Below, piece after piece: positions 1-10,524 of a stretch of 34,174 nt of DNA (position 1 is the first letter of the stretch; each line of letters starts with the position of its first letter). The stretch lies in the NCBI GenBank assembly GCA_021809525.1, contig JAKAYU010000012.1, forward strand, positions 1-34,174, in the 5' to 3' direction. The stretch comes from Pseudomonadota bacterium (lineage in GTDB: Bacteria; Pseudomonadota; Gammaproteobacteria; Steroidobacterales; Steroidobacteraceae). The notes beneath the pieces are model-generated. The model was not told the DNA's origin. It did no database searches and saw only the letters and a list, made by a program, of their open reading frames with translations. Both the position numbers and the translations under genes were made by a program.

Positions 1-31
1 TCGCCGGAGCGGAGCTGGCGGCGAGCGGCAT
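1..31 (-). CDS. Start of an unidentified gene downstream of the histidine kinase (partial)
   Basis: An ATG on the minus strand at 31-29 lies 4 bases beyond the kinase stop codon. It opens a frame (MPLAASSAPA...) that leaves the window. Kinases of the neighbouring type are usually followed by a FixJ- or NtrC-type response regulator, so that is the natural guess. Ten residues prove nothing about the family, and no clear Shine-Dalgarno sequence precedes the ATG. Confidence 0.3.
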   Translation of the reverse strand, partial: MPLAASSAPA

Positions 32-35
32 CGGC

Positions 36-794
36 TCAGCGTCCGGCCGGTTGCGGCAGGCGCAGCACGAAGCAGGCACCGTCCGGGCTGTTGGGTCGAT
101 GGTCGAGCGTGCCGCCGTGCGTGCGCGCGATCGTGCGGCTGCTCGCCAGGCCGAGCCCCGTGCCGGCCGGCTTGGTCGTGCAGAACGGATCGAACAGGCG
201 CTGGGCGATCTCCGGGGCAATCCCCGGCCCGGTGTCGCGCACTTCGATCAGCACATCGCCGTCGGCGGCCCGGGCGGTGGCGATCACGACCTCGCGCGCG
301 CCGATCGGCCGCTCATCGAGCGCTTCGAGCGCATTGCGCACCAGCGTGAACACCACCTGCTGGATCTGCGCGCGGTCGATCGTGACCGGCGCGAGCCCCT
401 CGGCGAGCTCGAAGCGGCAGCTCGACTCGTGCGCCCGCGCATCGGACTCGATGAGGTCGGCGAGCTCGAGGATCAGGGCGTTGACATCGGTGAGCTCCCC
501 GAGCGACTCGCGCGCGCGGGTCAGGCCGCGCAGGCGGCTGATGATGTCCCCGGCGCGTACCGCCTGCGCAGTGATCTGCCGCAGCGCGTCGCGCACTTCC
601 TCGAGATCGGGGTCGGGCATGCCGAGCAGGCGTTCGCACGCCTGGGCGTAATTGGCGACTGCGGCAAGCGGCTGATTGAGCTCGTGGGCGACCCCAGCGG
701 CCATTTCCCCCACCGCAGCCAGACGCGACACATGCATCAGACGCTCCTGCAGTCGCCGGTTGGTCTCCTCGACGCGGGCGTTCATTTGATTCAT
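36..794 (-). CDS. Cytoplasmic sensor histidine kinase (HisKA + HATPase_c)
   Basis: This is a short two-component histidine kinase of 252 residues that would autophosphorylate and pass the phosphate to a response regulator. From the ATG at 794 the order is a short coiled-coil lead-in (residues 1-25), the H-box GVAHELNQPL with His37 as phosphoacceptor, an N-box (VRNALEAL), a G1 box (DTGPGI), an F-box (FDPFCTTKP) and a G2 box (GTGLGLA). The NQPLAA form of the H-box is typical of the FixL/DctB/NtrB-like branch. No membrane segment or complete PAS sensor domain is present, so the input is either another protein or was lost. The frame can be extended to a TTG at 845, but the extra residues are not kinase-like and the ATG is preferred. 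The next gene starts 4 bases after the stop, which suggests an operon with its regulator. Confidence 0.85.
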   Translation of the reverse strand: MNQMNARVEETNRRLQERLMHVSRLAAVGEMAAGVAHELNQPLAAVANYAQACERLLGMPDPDLEEVRDALRQITAQAVRAGDIISRLRGLTRARESLGELTDVNALILELADLIESDARAHESSCRFELAEGLAPVTIDRAQIQQVVFTLVRNALEALDERPIGAREVVIATARAADGDVLIEVRDTGPGIAPEIAQRLFDPFCTTKPAGTGLGLASSRTIARTHGGTLDHRPNSPDGACFVLRLPQPAGR

Positions 795-879
795 AGGAAA
801 TACTCGCCCGGCGCTCGCCGGCCCGTCTCTACGTATATTCCCCAATGCGCGGTGGCGACTACAGTCATGGGCGGGCAGT

Positions 880-1353
880 TCAGCCGGCCAGCTTCACAAG
901 ACGCGCGATCACCTCGGCATCCGGACCGCCACCGGCGTGCGAGAGGTCGTAGCAGGTGGCGATCAGCGTGGCCTGCTTGAGCAGCGGCAGCGTGGTGCCG
1001 GTTTCGCGCAGCTGCGCCTCGACGGCGCCGAGGACGCTCTCGAGGAGTCCCACATCGAGCGGCGAGCGCGCGCCGGGCCCGTAAGGCGGAGTCGGTTCGT
1101 GCAGCACCGCGGCCTCCTCGGGCGCTCCCCGGCCCGTGACGAGCCAGTCGATGCGGGTCTGGGTCACCTCGCAGAGCGCACGTAGATCGGTCACACTCGG
1201 CTCGGACTGCCCGCGCATCCACTTGCGCACGGCGCTTTCCGAACGCTGGATGGCCAGCGCCAGCGCAGCGGCGCTGCCGAAGCGCTCGAGTCTCTGCCGC
1301 AGCCGCGCCGCGAAGCCGCTGCGCTGCCCGGTAGCATCCTGGTGAGTCGACAT
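880..1353 (-). CDS. XRE-family helix-turn-helix transcriptional regulator
   Basis: A 157-residue protein with an N-terminal Cro/C1-type helix-turn-helix, roughly residues 15-65. The segment FGSAAALALAIQRSESAVRKW has the scanning and recognition helix pattern, and LCEVTQTRIDWLVTGRG closes the domain. The C-terminal half (about residues 85-157) is helical with no recognised enzyme motif; it is too short for a LexA/C1 peptidase domain and lacks the Ser-Lys motifs. It probably represses itself and nearby genes: two palindromes lie just upstream of its ATG. It is oriented away from the tRNA-Leu/tig block. It could be a domesticated phage repressor or an ordinary small regulator; the target is unknown. 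Confidence 0.8.
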   Translation of the reverse strand: MSTHQDATGQRSGFAARLRQRLERFGSAAALALAIQRSESAVRKWMRGQSEPSVTDLRALCEVTQTRIDWLVTGRGAPEEAAVLHEPTPPYGPGARSPLDVGLLESVLGAVEAQLRETGTTLPLLKQATLIATCYDLSHAGGGPDAEVIARLVKLAG

Positions 1354-1372
1354 GGCGCATGAATGTACCGCA

Positions 1373-1382
1373 TAGGATCCTA
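1373..1382. promoter_or_regulatory. 10-bp palindrome upstream of the XRE regulator
   Basis: The sequence taggatccta is a perfect palindrome 20 bases upstream of the regulator's ATG. It lies where an autorepressor would block a promoter. Its role as an operator is inferred from position and symmetry only. Confidence 0.35.
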
Positions 1383-1432
1383 AAAGTCACTCCGGGCACA
1401 CAAAAGTATTGCATTTCATATCAATCACGGTT

Positions 1433-1454
1433 AATCTGTACAAAAGTACAGATT
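1433..1454. promoter_or_regulatory. Perfect 9-bp inverted repeat, candidate operator
   Basis: The arms aatctgtac and gtacagatt flank a 4-base spacer aaaa in the only AT-rich stretch near the left end. The site is 80 bases upstream of the XRE regulator and 49 bases upstream of the small gene at 1503, so it could control both. The arms are those of a dimeric repressor site rather than a terminator, because the repeat does not follow a gene and is AT-rich. Confidence 0.5.
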
Positions 1455-1502
1455 GGTCCGGGGTCGGCTTGCGGGCTCGTCTCCGGTTGCAGCGAGAGCG
1501 CG

Positions 1503-1742
1503 ATGCCACACCCTCACAGCGCGGTGCCTTCCGGGCGACGATTTCCCACGGGCTCCCCCGGCGCCCACGGTTCGCTCGAGGAGGCGCTCGCGCAGCTGGC
1601 GGAAATCCGCTCCATGGTGGTGGTGGCCGCCGCCGCCCTGCGGCAACAGAACTGCGAACTCGACGAGGACATCGCGCGGCTGCTGCAGCGCGGCGTCGCC
1701 GGCGGCATCGCCGAGCAGATCGAGCGGCTGCGGCGGCTATAA
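1503..1742 (+). CDS. Small hypothetical protein
   Basis: An ATG at 1503 opens a 79-residue frame ending 41 bases before tRNA-Leu. After a Pro/Gly-rich start, residues from about 24 onward form an acidic, Ala/Leu-rich helical segment (SLEEALAQLAEIRS, then LRQQNCELDEDIARLLQ and IAEQIERLR). This resembles small gammaproteobacterial proteins with a single amphipathic helical domain, but I cannot assign a family. No strong ribosome binding site is visible. It is divergent from the XRE regulator across the palindromes and may be its target. It could also be a chance frame in GC-rich DNA. Confidence 0.4.
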   Translation: MPHPHSAVPSGRRFPTGSPGAHGSLEEALAQLAEIRSMVVVAAAALRQQNCELDEDIARLLQRGVAGGIAEQIERLRRL

Positions 1743-1783
1743 TCGCCGCCCCGGGCCGCGCCACGGCTCAGGCGGGCACGCAC

Positions 1784-1868
1784 GCGAAAGTGGCGGAACT
1801 GGTAGACGCGCTGGACTTAGGATCCAGTGGGGCAACCCGTGAGAGTTCGAGTCTCTCCTTTCGCACCA
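1784..1868 (+). tRNA. tRNA-Leu (anticodon UAG)
   Basis: The acceptor arm gcgaaag at 1784-1790 pairs with ctttcgc at 1858-1864, followed by discriminator A and an encoded CCA. The anticodon stem ctgga/tccag encloses a loop with TAG at 1818-1820. A long variable arm (ggggcaacccgtg region) and a T-arm with gttcgag mark a class II tRNA, as expected for leucine. Placement directly before tig is common in gammaproteobacteria. Confidence 0.97.
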
Positions 1869-2057
1869 GCGCGCCTGCAGGGAAGGGGTGTCACGGCCGC
1901 GTCCCTGTGGCAAAATACATGGTCCCGCACGGTTGCCGCCCGACAGTCACCGGGTTTGCTCGATGCGCCCCGTTCGAGCCGGTTCAAGGCCGGGTCGTGT
2001 TGACGGTGTGGTTGGGCGGATCGCCGCTGCGCACCCCTATTGGTTCGAGGTTCACGA

Positions 2058-3368
2058 ATGCAGGTTTCGTTGTCCACCCGCGGGGCTCTGGAGCGCCGTC
2101 TGGAAGTGGCCGTTGCGGCCGAAGAGGTAAACCAGGAGTTCGAGCAGCGCCTGAAGAAGGTGGCCCGCTCGGCGCGCCTGAAGGGCTTTCGGCCCGGCAA
2201 GGCGCCGCTGCCCGTGGTGCGCCAGCAGTTCGGCGAGCAGGTGCACGCGGAGGTGGTCGACCACCTGATCCGCAGCTCCCTCGCCCAGGCGCTGCGCGAG
2301 CAGAACCTCACGCCGGCCGGCGGTCCGCGCATCGAGCCGATCGCGGTGGCGCCCGGGGCGGAGTTGAAGTATGCGGCGGTGTTCGAGGTGGTGCCGCAGA
2401 TCCAGGTGAAGTCCCCCGAGGGCAGCGAGATCTCTCGCCCGAGCGCCGAGGTCACTGAGGCGGACATCGACGCGATGGTCGAGAGCATGCGCCGCCAGCG
2501 CCCGGTGTTCACGCCCGTCGAGCGACCCGCCGAGGACACCGACCGGGTGACGATCGACTACACCGGTCTGATGGAAGGCCAGCCGTTCGAAGGCGGCGAG
2601 GGCAAGGACGTGGTGGTCCTGCTCGGGCGCAAGGAGAACCGCCCGGAGCTGGACGCGGCGCTGAAGGGCGCGCGCGCCGGAGAGACCCGCAGCGTGACCG
2701 TGACGTTTCCGCCGGAGACGAGCAGCGCCACGCTTGCCGGCAAGACCGCGCAGCTTACGGTTTCGGTCAAGCGCGTCGAAGCGCAATCGCTACCGGAGGT
2801 GGACGAGGCGTTCTGCCAGGCCTTCGGCGTCGAGCAGGGCGGAGTGCAGGCGCTGCGCGCCGAGGTGCGCAAGAGCATGGAGCGCGAGCTCGCCGATCTG
2901 GTGCGCGGCCGACTGCGCGCGCAGGTGCTCGATGCGCTTTACGCGCACAATCCGATCGAGGTGCCGCGCACGCTCATCGAAGAGCAGGTGCAGCAGATGC
3001 AGCTCGATGCGGCCCGCAGCATGGGCGTGCGCGAGATCTCGCAGCTGCCCTCACGCGAGCCGTTCGAGGCCCCGGCGCGCAGGCGCGCGGCCCTGGGACT
3101 GATTCTCGGGCAGATCATCCAGGGCGAGAACCTGCAGGTTGATCGCGAGCGCGTCGAGGCGCGCCTGGAGGATCTCATCGCCAGCTACCCCGATCCGCAG
3201 CAGGCGCGCTCTGCCTACCACAAGAGCCCCGAGGCGATGCGGCAGATCGAGTCCGCAGTGCTCGAGGATCAGGTGATCGACTGGTTCCTCGAGCGCGCCA
3301 AGGTGAGCGAGCAGCCCATGTCCTTCCAGGAGCTGACCGGCTTCGGCCGCGAGAACGAAACCCGCTAG
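2058..3368 (+). CDS. tig: Trigger factor, ribosome-associated chaperone and prolyl isomerase
   Basis: Trigger factor binds at the ribosome exit tunnel and shields nascent chains. The 436-residue length fits the family (about 430). The N-terminal ribosome-binding domain contains the signature GFRPGKAP. A central FKBP-type isomerase domain follows, with [20 protein letters not shown] and a later PPE-type strand region. The C-terminal part is the helical chaperone domain, ending near FQELTGFG. The ATG at 2058 is chosen over an upstream in-frame GTG because gagg sits 7 bases before it and the protein then begins MQVSLST, as in homologues. It leads the clpP-clpX-lon group, as in most gammaproteobacteria. 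Confidence 0.97.
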   Translation: MQVSLSTRGALERRLEVAVAAEEVNQEFEQRLKKVARSARLKGFRPGKAPLPVVRQQFGEQVHAEVVDHLIRSSLAQALREQNLTPAGGPRIEPIAVAPGAELKYAAVFEVVPQIQVKSPEGSEISRPSAEVTEADIDAMVESMRRQRPVFTPVERPAEDTDRVTIDYTGLMEGQPFEGGEGKDVVVLLGRKENRPELDAALKGARAGETRSVTVTFPPETSSATLAGKTAQLTVSVKRVEAQSLPEVDEAFCQAFGVEQGGVQALRAEVRKSMERELADLVRGRLRAQVLDALYAHNPIEVPRTLIEEQVQQMQLDAARSMGVREISQLPSREPFEAPARRRAALGLILGQIIQGENLQVDRERVEARLEDLIASYPDPQQARSAYHKSPEAMRQIESAVLEDQVIDWFLERAKVSEQPMSFQELTGFGRENETR

Positions 3369-3489
3369 CATCCACCGCAGGGCCCGGTCGCTCGCCGCAC
3401 GCGGCGAACGCCTGGGCGAGTCCCCTCGCGGCGCGCTTGCGCCCGGGGCGGGATTGCGTAGCGTAGTGGGACAAGCTGGAGACCCAAGC

Positions 3490-4119
3490 ATGAATGAACG
3501 CGGATTGAACCTGGTGCCGATCGTCGTCGAGCAGACCGCCCGCGGCGAGCGCTCCTACGACATCTACTCGCGCCTGCTGAAGGAGCGGGTGGTGTTCGTC
3601 GTCGGCCCGATCGACGATTATGTCGCCAACATCGTGGTGGCCCAGCTGCTGTTTCTCGAATCGGAGAACCCGGAGAAGGACATCGCGCTGTACATCAACT
3701 CCCCAGGCGGGGTGGTGAGCGCGGGCCTGGCGATGTACGACACCATGCAGTTCATCAAGCCGGACGTGAGCACCATCTGCGTCGGACAGGCCGCCAGCAT
3801 GGGCGCGGTGCTGCTCGCCGGCGGGGCGGCCGGCAAGCGCTACTGTCTGCCCCATGCGCGTATCATGATTCACCAGCCGCTCGGCGGCTTTCAGGGCCAG
3901 GCTGCGGACATGGAAATCCACGCCAGGGAAATGCTCGAGACGCGCGACCGGCTTAATCACATTCTCGCCAAGCACACCGGACAGAGCGTCGATCAGATCA
4001 AGCTCGACACCGACCGCGACCGCTTCATGGACTGGAACGAGGCCAGGCGCTACGGCCTGATCGATCAAGTGCTCGAGAAGCGGGGCGACATGGGCGCGGG
4101 GGCTGGAAAGTCCGCCTAG
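3490..4119 (+). CDS. clpP: ATP-dependent Clp protease proteolytic subunit
   Basis: The serine peptidase core forms double heptameric rings that degrade proteins unfolded by ClpX or ClpA. Of its 209 residues, the catalytic triad is Ser103 (in GQAASMGA), His128 (in MIHQPLGG) and Asp177 (in DTDRDRF); each is eight positions earlier than in the E. coli precursor, so the propeptide is correspondingly short (about 6 residues, MNERGL). The ATG at 3490 has ggag 8 bases upstream. The gene lies 121 bases after tig. About 250 bases separate it from clpX, where a separate promoter candidate is visible, so clpX may be transcribed independently. Confidence 0.97.
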   Translation: MNERGLNLVPIVVEQTARGERSYDIYSRLLKERVVFVVGPIDDYVANIVVAQLLFLESENPEKDIALYINSPGGVVSAGLAMYDTMQFIKPDVSTICVGQAASMGAVLLAGGAAGKRYCLPHARIMIHQPLGGFQGQAADMEIHAREMLETRDRLNHILAKHTGQSVDQIKLDTDRDRFMDWNEARRYGLIDQVLEKRGDMGAGAGKSA

Positions 4120-4177
4120 ACGGCCCCATCATGAGCTCGGGTGAGGCGCTACGTGCCTCGGAGGCGTGCGTCGCACT

Positions 4178-4193
4178 CTACTTTGTCAAGTAG
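4178..4193. repeat. Short inverted repeat between clpP and clpX
   Basis: ctactt and aagtag flank the 4-base loop tgtc. It may be a weak terminator or a regulator site. It lies 58 bases after clpP and there is no T-run after it. Confidence 0.3.
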
Positions 4194-4248
4194 TGAAATC
4201 CGTCAAACAAATCGCGCTGAGACAACGACTTGGCCGTGCACCAGCGCT

Positions 4249-4278
4249 TTGCCTCGCGGCCGTACCGCGTGCTATAAG
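4249..4278 (+). promoter_or_regulatory. Candidate sigma-70 promoter for clpX
   Basis: TTGCCT at 4249-4254 and TATAAG at 4273-4278 are separated by 18 bases. Transcription would start about 85 bases before the clpX ATG. The -10 element is close to consensus in a GC-rich background, which makes it stand out. No heat-shock (sigma-32) type -10 is obvious in this gap. Confidence 0.45.
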
Positions 4279-4371
4279 AAAGCCGTCTCATCCGGGAAAC
4301 CGCGGGCGACCGGACGCTGTTCGCGACGTCTCGTAAGACGACTGAAGACCATGCCTCCTGAGGGCTTTTAA

Positions 4372-5682
4372 ATGAGTGACGATTCCCGCGGCCGCCACGA
4401 CGACGGCAAGCTCCTTTACTGCTCGTTCTGCGGGAAGAGCCAGCATGAGGTGCGCAAGCTCATCGCCGGCCCCTCGGTGTTCGTTTGCGACGAGTGTGTC
4501 GAGCTGTGCAACGACATCATTCGCGAGGAACTCGAGGACCGTGCCGAGCGCGCCCGCGACAAGCTGCCCAAGCCGCACGAAATCAAGAAGGTGCTCGATG
4601 AGTACGTGATCGGTCAGGAGCGTGCCAAGAAGGTGCTCTCGGTGGCCGTCTACAATCACTACAAGCGCCTGCAGACCCGCTCCGGCGGGGCGCGTGCCAA
4701 GGACGAGGTCGAGATCGCCAAGAGCAACATCCTGCTGATCGGCCCGACCGGCTGCGGCAAGACCCTGCTCGCCGAGACGCTGGCACGGCTGCTGAACGTG
4801 CCGTTCACCATCGCCGATGCCACGACCTTGACCGAGGCCGGATACGTCGGCGAGGACGTCGAGAACATCATCCAGAAGCTGCTGCAGAAGTGCGATTACG
4901 ATGTCGAGAAGGCGCAGACCGGCATCGTCTACATCGACGAGATCGACAAGATCTCGCGCAAGTCGGACAACCCCTCGATCACCCGCGACGTCTCCGGTGA
5001 GGGCGTGCAGCAGGCGCTGCTGAAGCTCATCGAAGGCACCATTGCCTCGGTGCCGCCCCAGGGCGGGCGCAAGCATCCGCAGCAGGAGTTCCTGCAGGTC
5101 GATACCAGCAACATCCTGTTCATCTGCGGCGGGGCGTTCGCGGGGTTGGAGAAGATCATCCTCAACCGCACGCAAAAGAGCGGCATCGGCTTTACCTCCG
5201 AGGTGCGCACCGCGCAGGAGCGTCCGCACGGCAGCGACTTGTTCCACGACGCGGAGCCCGAGGATCTGATCAAATACGGCCTGATTCCCGAGTTCGTCGG
5301 GCGTTTGCCGGTGGTCGCCACGCTCGATGAGCTTGACGAGGCGGCGCTGGTGTCGATCCTGACCGAGCCGAAAAATGCGCTCACCAAGCAGTATCGGCGG
5401 CTGTTCGAGATGGAAGGCGCCGAGCTCGAGTTCCGCGACGATGCGCTGCGCGCGGTGGCACGCCGGGCCATGCAGCGCAAGACCGGCGCGCGCGGGCTGC
5501 GCACCATCCTTGAAACGGTGCTGCTCGACACCATGTACGATCTACCGACGCTGCGCGACGTGGCCAAGGTCGTGGTCGATGAAACGGTGATCGACGGCTC
5601 GAGCGTACCCTACGTCGTATATCGCTCCGAGGAAGGCCGGGCTGCCGGCGCCGAGGAGCCCCGGCGGGCGGCGAGCCACTGA
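4372..5682 (+). CDS. clpX: ATP-dependent Clp protease ATP-binding subunit ClpX
   Basis: A hexameric AAA+ unfoldase of 436 residues that recognises tagged substrates (for example ssrA) and feeds them to ClpP. The N-terminal zinc-binding domain has Cys17, Cys20, Cys39 and Cys42. Walker A is GPTGCGKT at residues 124-131; the pore loop GYVGED follows. The Walker B region is VYIDEIDKI, the RKH loop is GGRKHPQQ, the ClpP-docking loop SGIGF is present, and the sensor-2 segment reads TGARGLR. The start is supported by gaggg about 9 bases upstream. The SGIGF loop shows it can pair with the ClpP encoded just upstream. Confidence 0.98.
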   Translation: MSDDSRGRHDDGKLLYCSFCGKSQHEVRKLIAGPSVFVCDECVELCNDIIREELEDRAERARDKLPKPHEIKKVLDEYVIGQERAKKVLSVAVYNHYKRLQTRSGGARAKDEVEIAKSNILLIGPTGCGKTLLAETLARLLNVPFTIADATTLTEAGYVGEDVENIIQKLLQKCDYDVEKAQTGIVYIDEIDKISRKSDNPSITRDVSGEGVQQALLKLIEGTIASVPPQGGRKHPQQEFLQVDTSNILFICGGAFAGLEKIILNRTQKSGIGFTSEVRTAQERPHGSDLFHDAEPEDLIKYGLIPEFVGRLPVVATLDELDEAALVSILTEPKNALTKQYRRLFEMEGAELEFRDDALRAVARRAMQRKTGARGLRTILETVLLDTMYDLPTLRDVAKVVVDETVIDGSSVPYVVYRSEEGRAAGAEEPRRAASH

Positions 5683-5741
5683 TCGCGCGGGGCGCGTCAA
5701 GCGCGCGCCGTCCGCCAGCTCAATCAATCGAGGCTTCGAGC

Positions 5742-8195
<2,454 letters not shown>

Positions 8196-8242
8196 CCGCC
8201 GGGACGCGCCGCGCGATTGTGCGCGAGGCGTGCGGAACTGAC

Positions 8243-8265
8243 GGGGCAGGCGGGCCGCCTGCCCC
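8243..8265 (+). terminator. Strong hairpin after lon
   Basis: ggggcaggcgg and ccgcctgcccc form an 11-bp perfect stem around a single central base, so effectively a 10-bp stem with a 3-base loop, 47 bases after the lon stop. There is no T-run, as is common in GC-rich genomes. It probably ends the lon transcript before tRNA-Val. Confidence 0.6.
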
Positions 8266-8319
8266 TCCCGTCACTCAGACCGCGCAGTTCGGGCAAATCC
8301 CTGTGCGGCCGAGAGTCTC

Positions 8320-8395
8320 GGGTGCTTAGCTCAGTTGGTAGAGCGTCGCCTTTACACGGCGAATGTCGGGGGTTCGAGTCCCTCAGCACCCACCA
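8320..8395 (+). tRNA. tRNA-Val (anticodon UAC)
   Basis: Acceptor arm gggtgct at 8320-8326 pairs with agcaccc at 8385-8391, then A and an encoded CCA. The D-arm (agctcagttggtagagc) and T-arm (gggggttcgagtccct) are canonical. The anticodon TAC is at 8353-8355. An integrase relic starts about 170 bases beyond its 3' end, so the tRNA probably served as an integration target. Confidence 0.97.
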
Positions 8396-8518
8396 ATACC
8401 CTGTCCCGATCTCTCGTGCTTTGTGTAATACACTAAAAGACTCAAGCACTTGGCGGATCCTTGACGGAAACAGGACCACTGTTAGACCTTGCGAGAGCGT
8501 ACCGAACGGGGCATATCC

Positions 8519-8556
8519 GGGGGTAGTTAGGGCATGCGCCCGAGCACTTGGGGGTA
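8519..8556 (+). repeat. Repeated gggggta motif in front of the integrase relic
   Basis: Two copies of gggggta, at 8519-8525 and 8550-8556, lie between tRNA-Val and the integrase start. G-rich repeats of this kind are frequent in the leaders of P4-type integrases, where they can be arm sites for the N-terminal domain. This role is inferred. Confidence 0.3.
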
Positions 8557-8563
8557 TCGACCC

Positions 8564-9644
8564 GTGCAGACTACCCAGAAGCTCACCGAGCCGGCCATCA
8601 AGGCCCTGAAACCGCAGGGAAACCCTACAAGGCCGCCGATGGCGCGGGCCTGACCTGTACCTCACCCCGGCGGGCGGCAAGCTGTGGCGGCTCAAGTACC
8701 GTTTCGGCGGGAAAGAGAAACTGCTCTCCCTCGGTCCGTGGCCGGATATCACTCTCGACGCTGCCCGCCAGAGGGCCGCCGAGGCACGCGCGGCCCTGCG
8801 CGACGGGAAAGACCCGGCGCGGAGGTATCGAGCGGCCCGTGCGGGTATCACCGGCGAGACGCTGGGGGTATTGGCCGCCGCCTGGGCGGACAAGCAAGCC
8901 TGGGCACCCTCGACGGCGAAGCGCGGACGCTACTTGCTGGCGCAGTGGCTGCCTGCGCTCGGGGACACTCCCGCCCGCGCACTAACCCCGACGGACATCC
9001 GGCACGTCGTACTCGCCATCGAGGCCGAAGGACACCACGAGTTCGCCCGCCGCGTGCTCGCGCAGATTGGCCGCGTGCTGCGCCATGCCGGGGCGCTCGG
9101 GCACGCCGAGCGCGACTTGGCCGCCGACCCCGGCGACGTGCTGGCACCCGTTCACTCCGACAAGTACAGCAGCCTGACCACGCCGGCGGAGATTGCCGAG
9201 CTGATGCGCGCGATCTATGCCTACACCGGCGACCCGAGCAGGTGCTACTGCCTACGCATTCTCCCGCTGCTGTTCACACGCCCCGGCGAGCTGCGCAATG
9301 CCCGCTGGCCTGAATTCGACCTCGACGGCCCCGAGCCCCTGTGGCGCACACCGGGCGAGCGGCTGAAGATCAGGCGCAAGAATCCCGGCGAACACCTGGT
9401 GCCGCTCTCGGCCCAAGCAACGGTGCTGCTTAAGGAGCTGCGCACGATCACCGGGACCAACTCGCACGGCCCGTTGTTTCCGGGGCTGGTGGACGGCAAG
9501 CCGATATCCGATGCGACCCTGGGGCAAGCCCTGCGCCGCATGGGATACGGGCCGGACAAGATCGTCAGTCGCGGGTTCCGCGCGATGGCGAGCACGGCAT
9601 CGAAAGCACGACGTGATCGCGTGGGCGGTCAGTGCATACCCTGA
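8564..9644 (+). pseudogene. P4-type tyrosine integrase, frameshifted and truncated
   Basis: This was a tRNA-targeting integrase. Reading begins at GTG 8564 (VQTTQKLTEPAIKALKP), typical of the DUF4102 arm-binding domain. Two single-base losses follow: one near 8620 (before KPYKAADGAGL) and one near 8652 (in what should read GLYLYLTP). From 8661 the frame is intact through WRLKYRFGGKEKLLSLGPWP, the core-binding domain and the first catalytic Arg box (LLFTRPGELRNARW). Box II has degraded to SRGFRAMAST, with the usual His replaced by Arg. Homology stops near 9597, and the final His/Trp and Tyr boxes are gone; the frame ends at 9644 after unrelated residues. It cannot be an active recombinase. It marks an old island insertion at tRNA-Val. 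Confidence 0.85.
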
Positions 9645-9750
9645 ACTTCCGCTTGCTGCTGCCCCTACGGCTGTACCTGCGGCACGCAAGCTGCCCAGCG
9701 GCCCGCCACCCTCGATCACGCTGCCCGTCGGCACACGCGTCGTGTCCACG

Positions 9751-10116
9751 ATGAGAATACTGGCGCTCATTGCCGAGGCATTCCACCCCGGCGCGGACCC
9801 GAACGGCACCGACTATCAAGTGGCGTTGCGCTCCCACGCGCGAATGCTAAACAAGGCAGCGCGTGAGGGAGCCGTGCAAGTTGTGTCATTCCACGGCGAG
9901 CCGATCACGATTGGTACCGAGGATGCCGCGACGTGCGCTGGCGCGTTTGTGGCCGTGGCCGAGTTGGAACGCTACCTTGCCACACTGGCGGTTCCTGTCG
10001 CGCTGCACGTCGGCGGACCCGAAGTGCAGGAAGCGAAAGCGCCGGCACGTGCGCTGCCAGTAGGCAATCAGCGTTCCATCGTCGCAAGATGCATGCGAGA
10101 CGTCGCGTCATGCTGA
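9751..10116 (+). CDS. Hypothetical protein, probable fragment of an island gene
   Basis: The frame is open from the point where the integrase homology ends (about 9600), but the first good ATG is at 9751, giving 121 residues. The segment QVVSFHGEPITIGTEDAATC and the following helical stretch look like real protein, but I recognise no family. There is no ribosome binding site of note. Its upstream open part appears to have been joined to the integrase relic by a deletion, so this may be the 3' remnant of a longer gene from the same lost element. The last residues (RSIVARCMRDVASC) may be out of the original frame. Confidence 0.3.
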   Translation: MRILALIAEAFHPGADPNGTDYQVALRSHARMLNKAAREGAVQVVSFHGEPITIGTEDAATCAGAFVAVAELERYLATLAVPVALHVGGPEVQEAKAPARALPVGNQRSIVARCMRDVASC

Positions 10117-10524
10117 ATATCCTCTTCGCGTCGCACCGAAGTTGGCTCAGCAAGGGTCGGCTGACGGTGAAATACGCGGATTACCTGCGATCGAGCACCG
10201 CGGCATACGAATCGTAGATGAGCCGGTCGGTCTTGGCATGACGGGCGCGGCAGGGATGTGTTGCGATTCCTGGTGGAGGATGGGGCGGGATGTGTCGGCG
10301 TCCGCGCTGGCATGCGCTCCTCTTGCGATGTGGCGTGAGGCGTGGACCGCGGCGGGCCGATGGCCCGTCACGCCCGGCTGATCTGTGCTGCTCTCGATCC
10401 GTCTGGCGGGACGCGGTAGGATGTCGCCGGCGCGGGCGGGGCTGCCGGACGCGCAAGAGGCCGGGCCGCGGCAGTGTCGCGCGCTACCGGCCGGGCACCG
10501 GCTGATCGTGGAGGAGTCTTGCGC
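10117..10524. other. Stretch without a supported gene
   Basis: About 400 bases between the island relic and the S10 peptidase. Several frames are open because of high GC, but none has recognisable motifs or a convincing start. I could not find a copy of the tRNA-Val 3' end here that would mark the far end of an island. Confidence 0.6.

Noticed and set aside
8396-10524. Second attachment site for the integrase at tRNA-Val
   Set aside because: No repeat of the tRNA-Val 3' end could be found by eye downstream of the relic.
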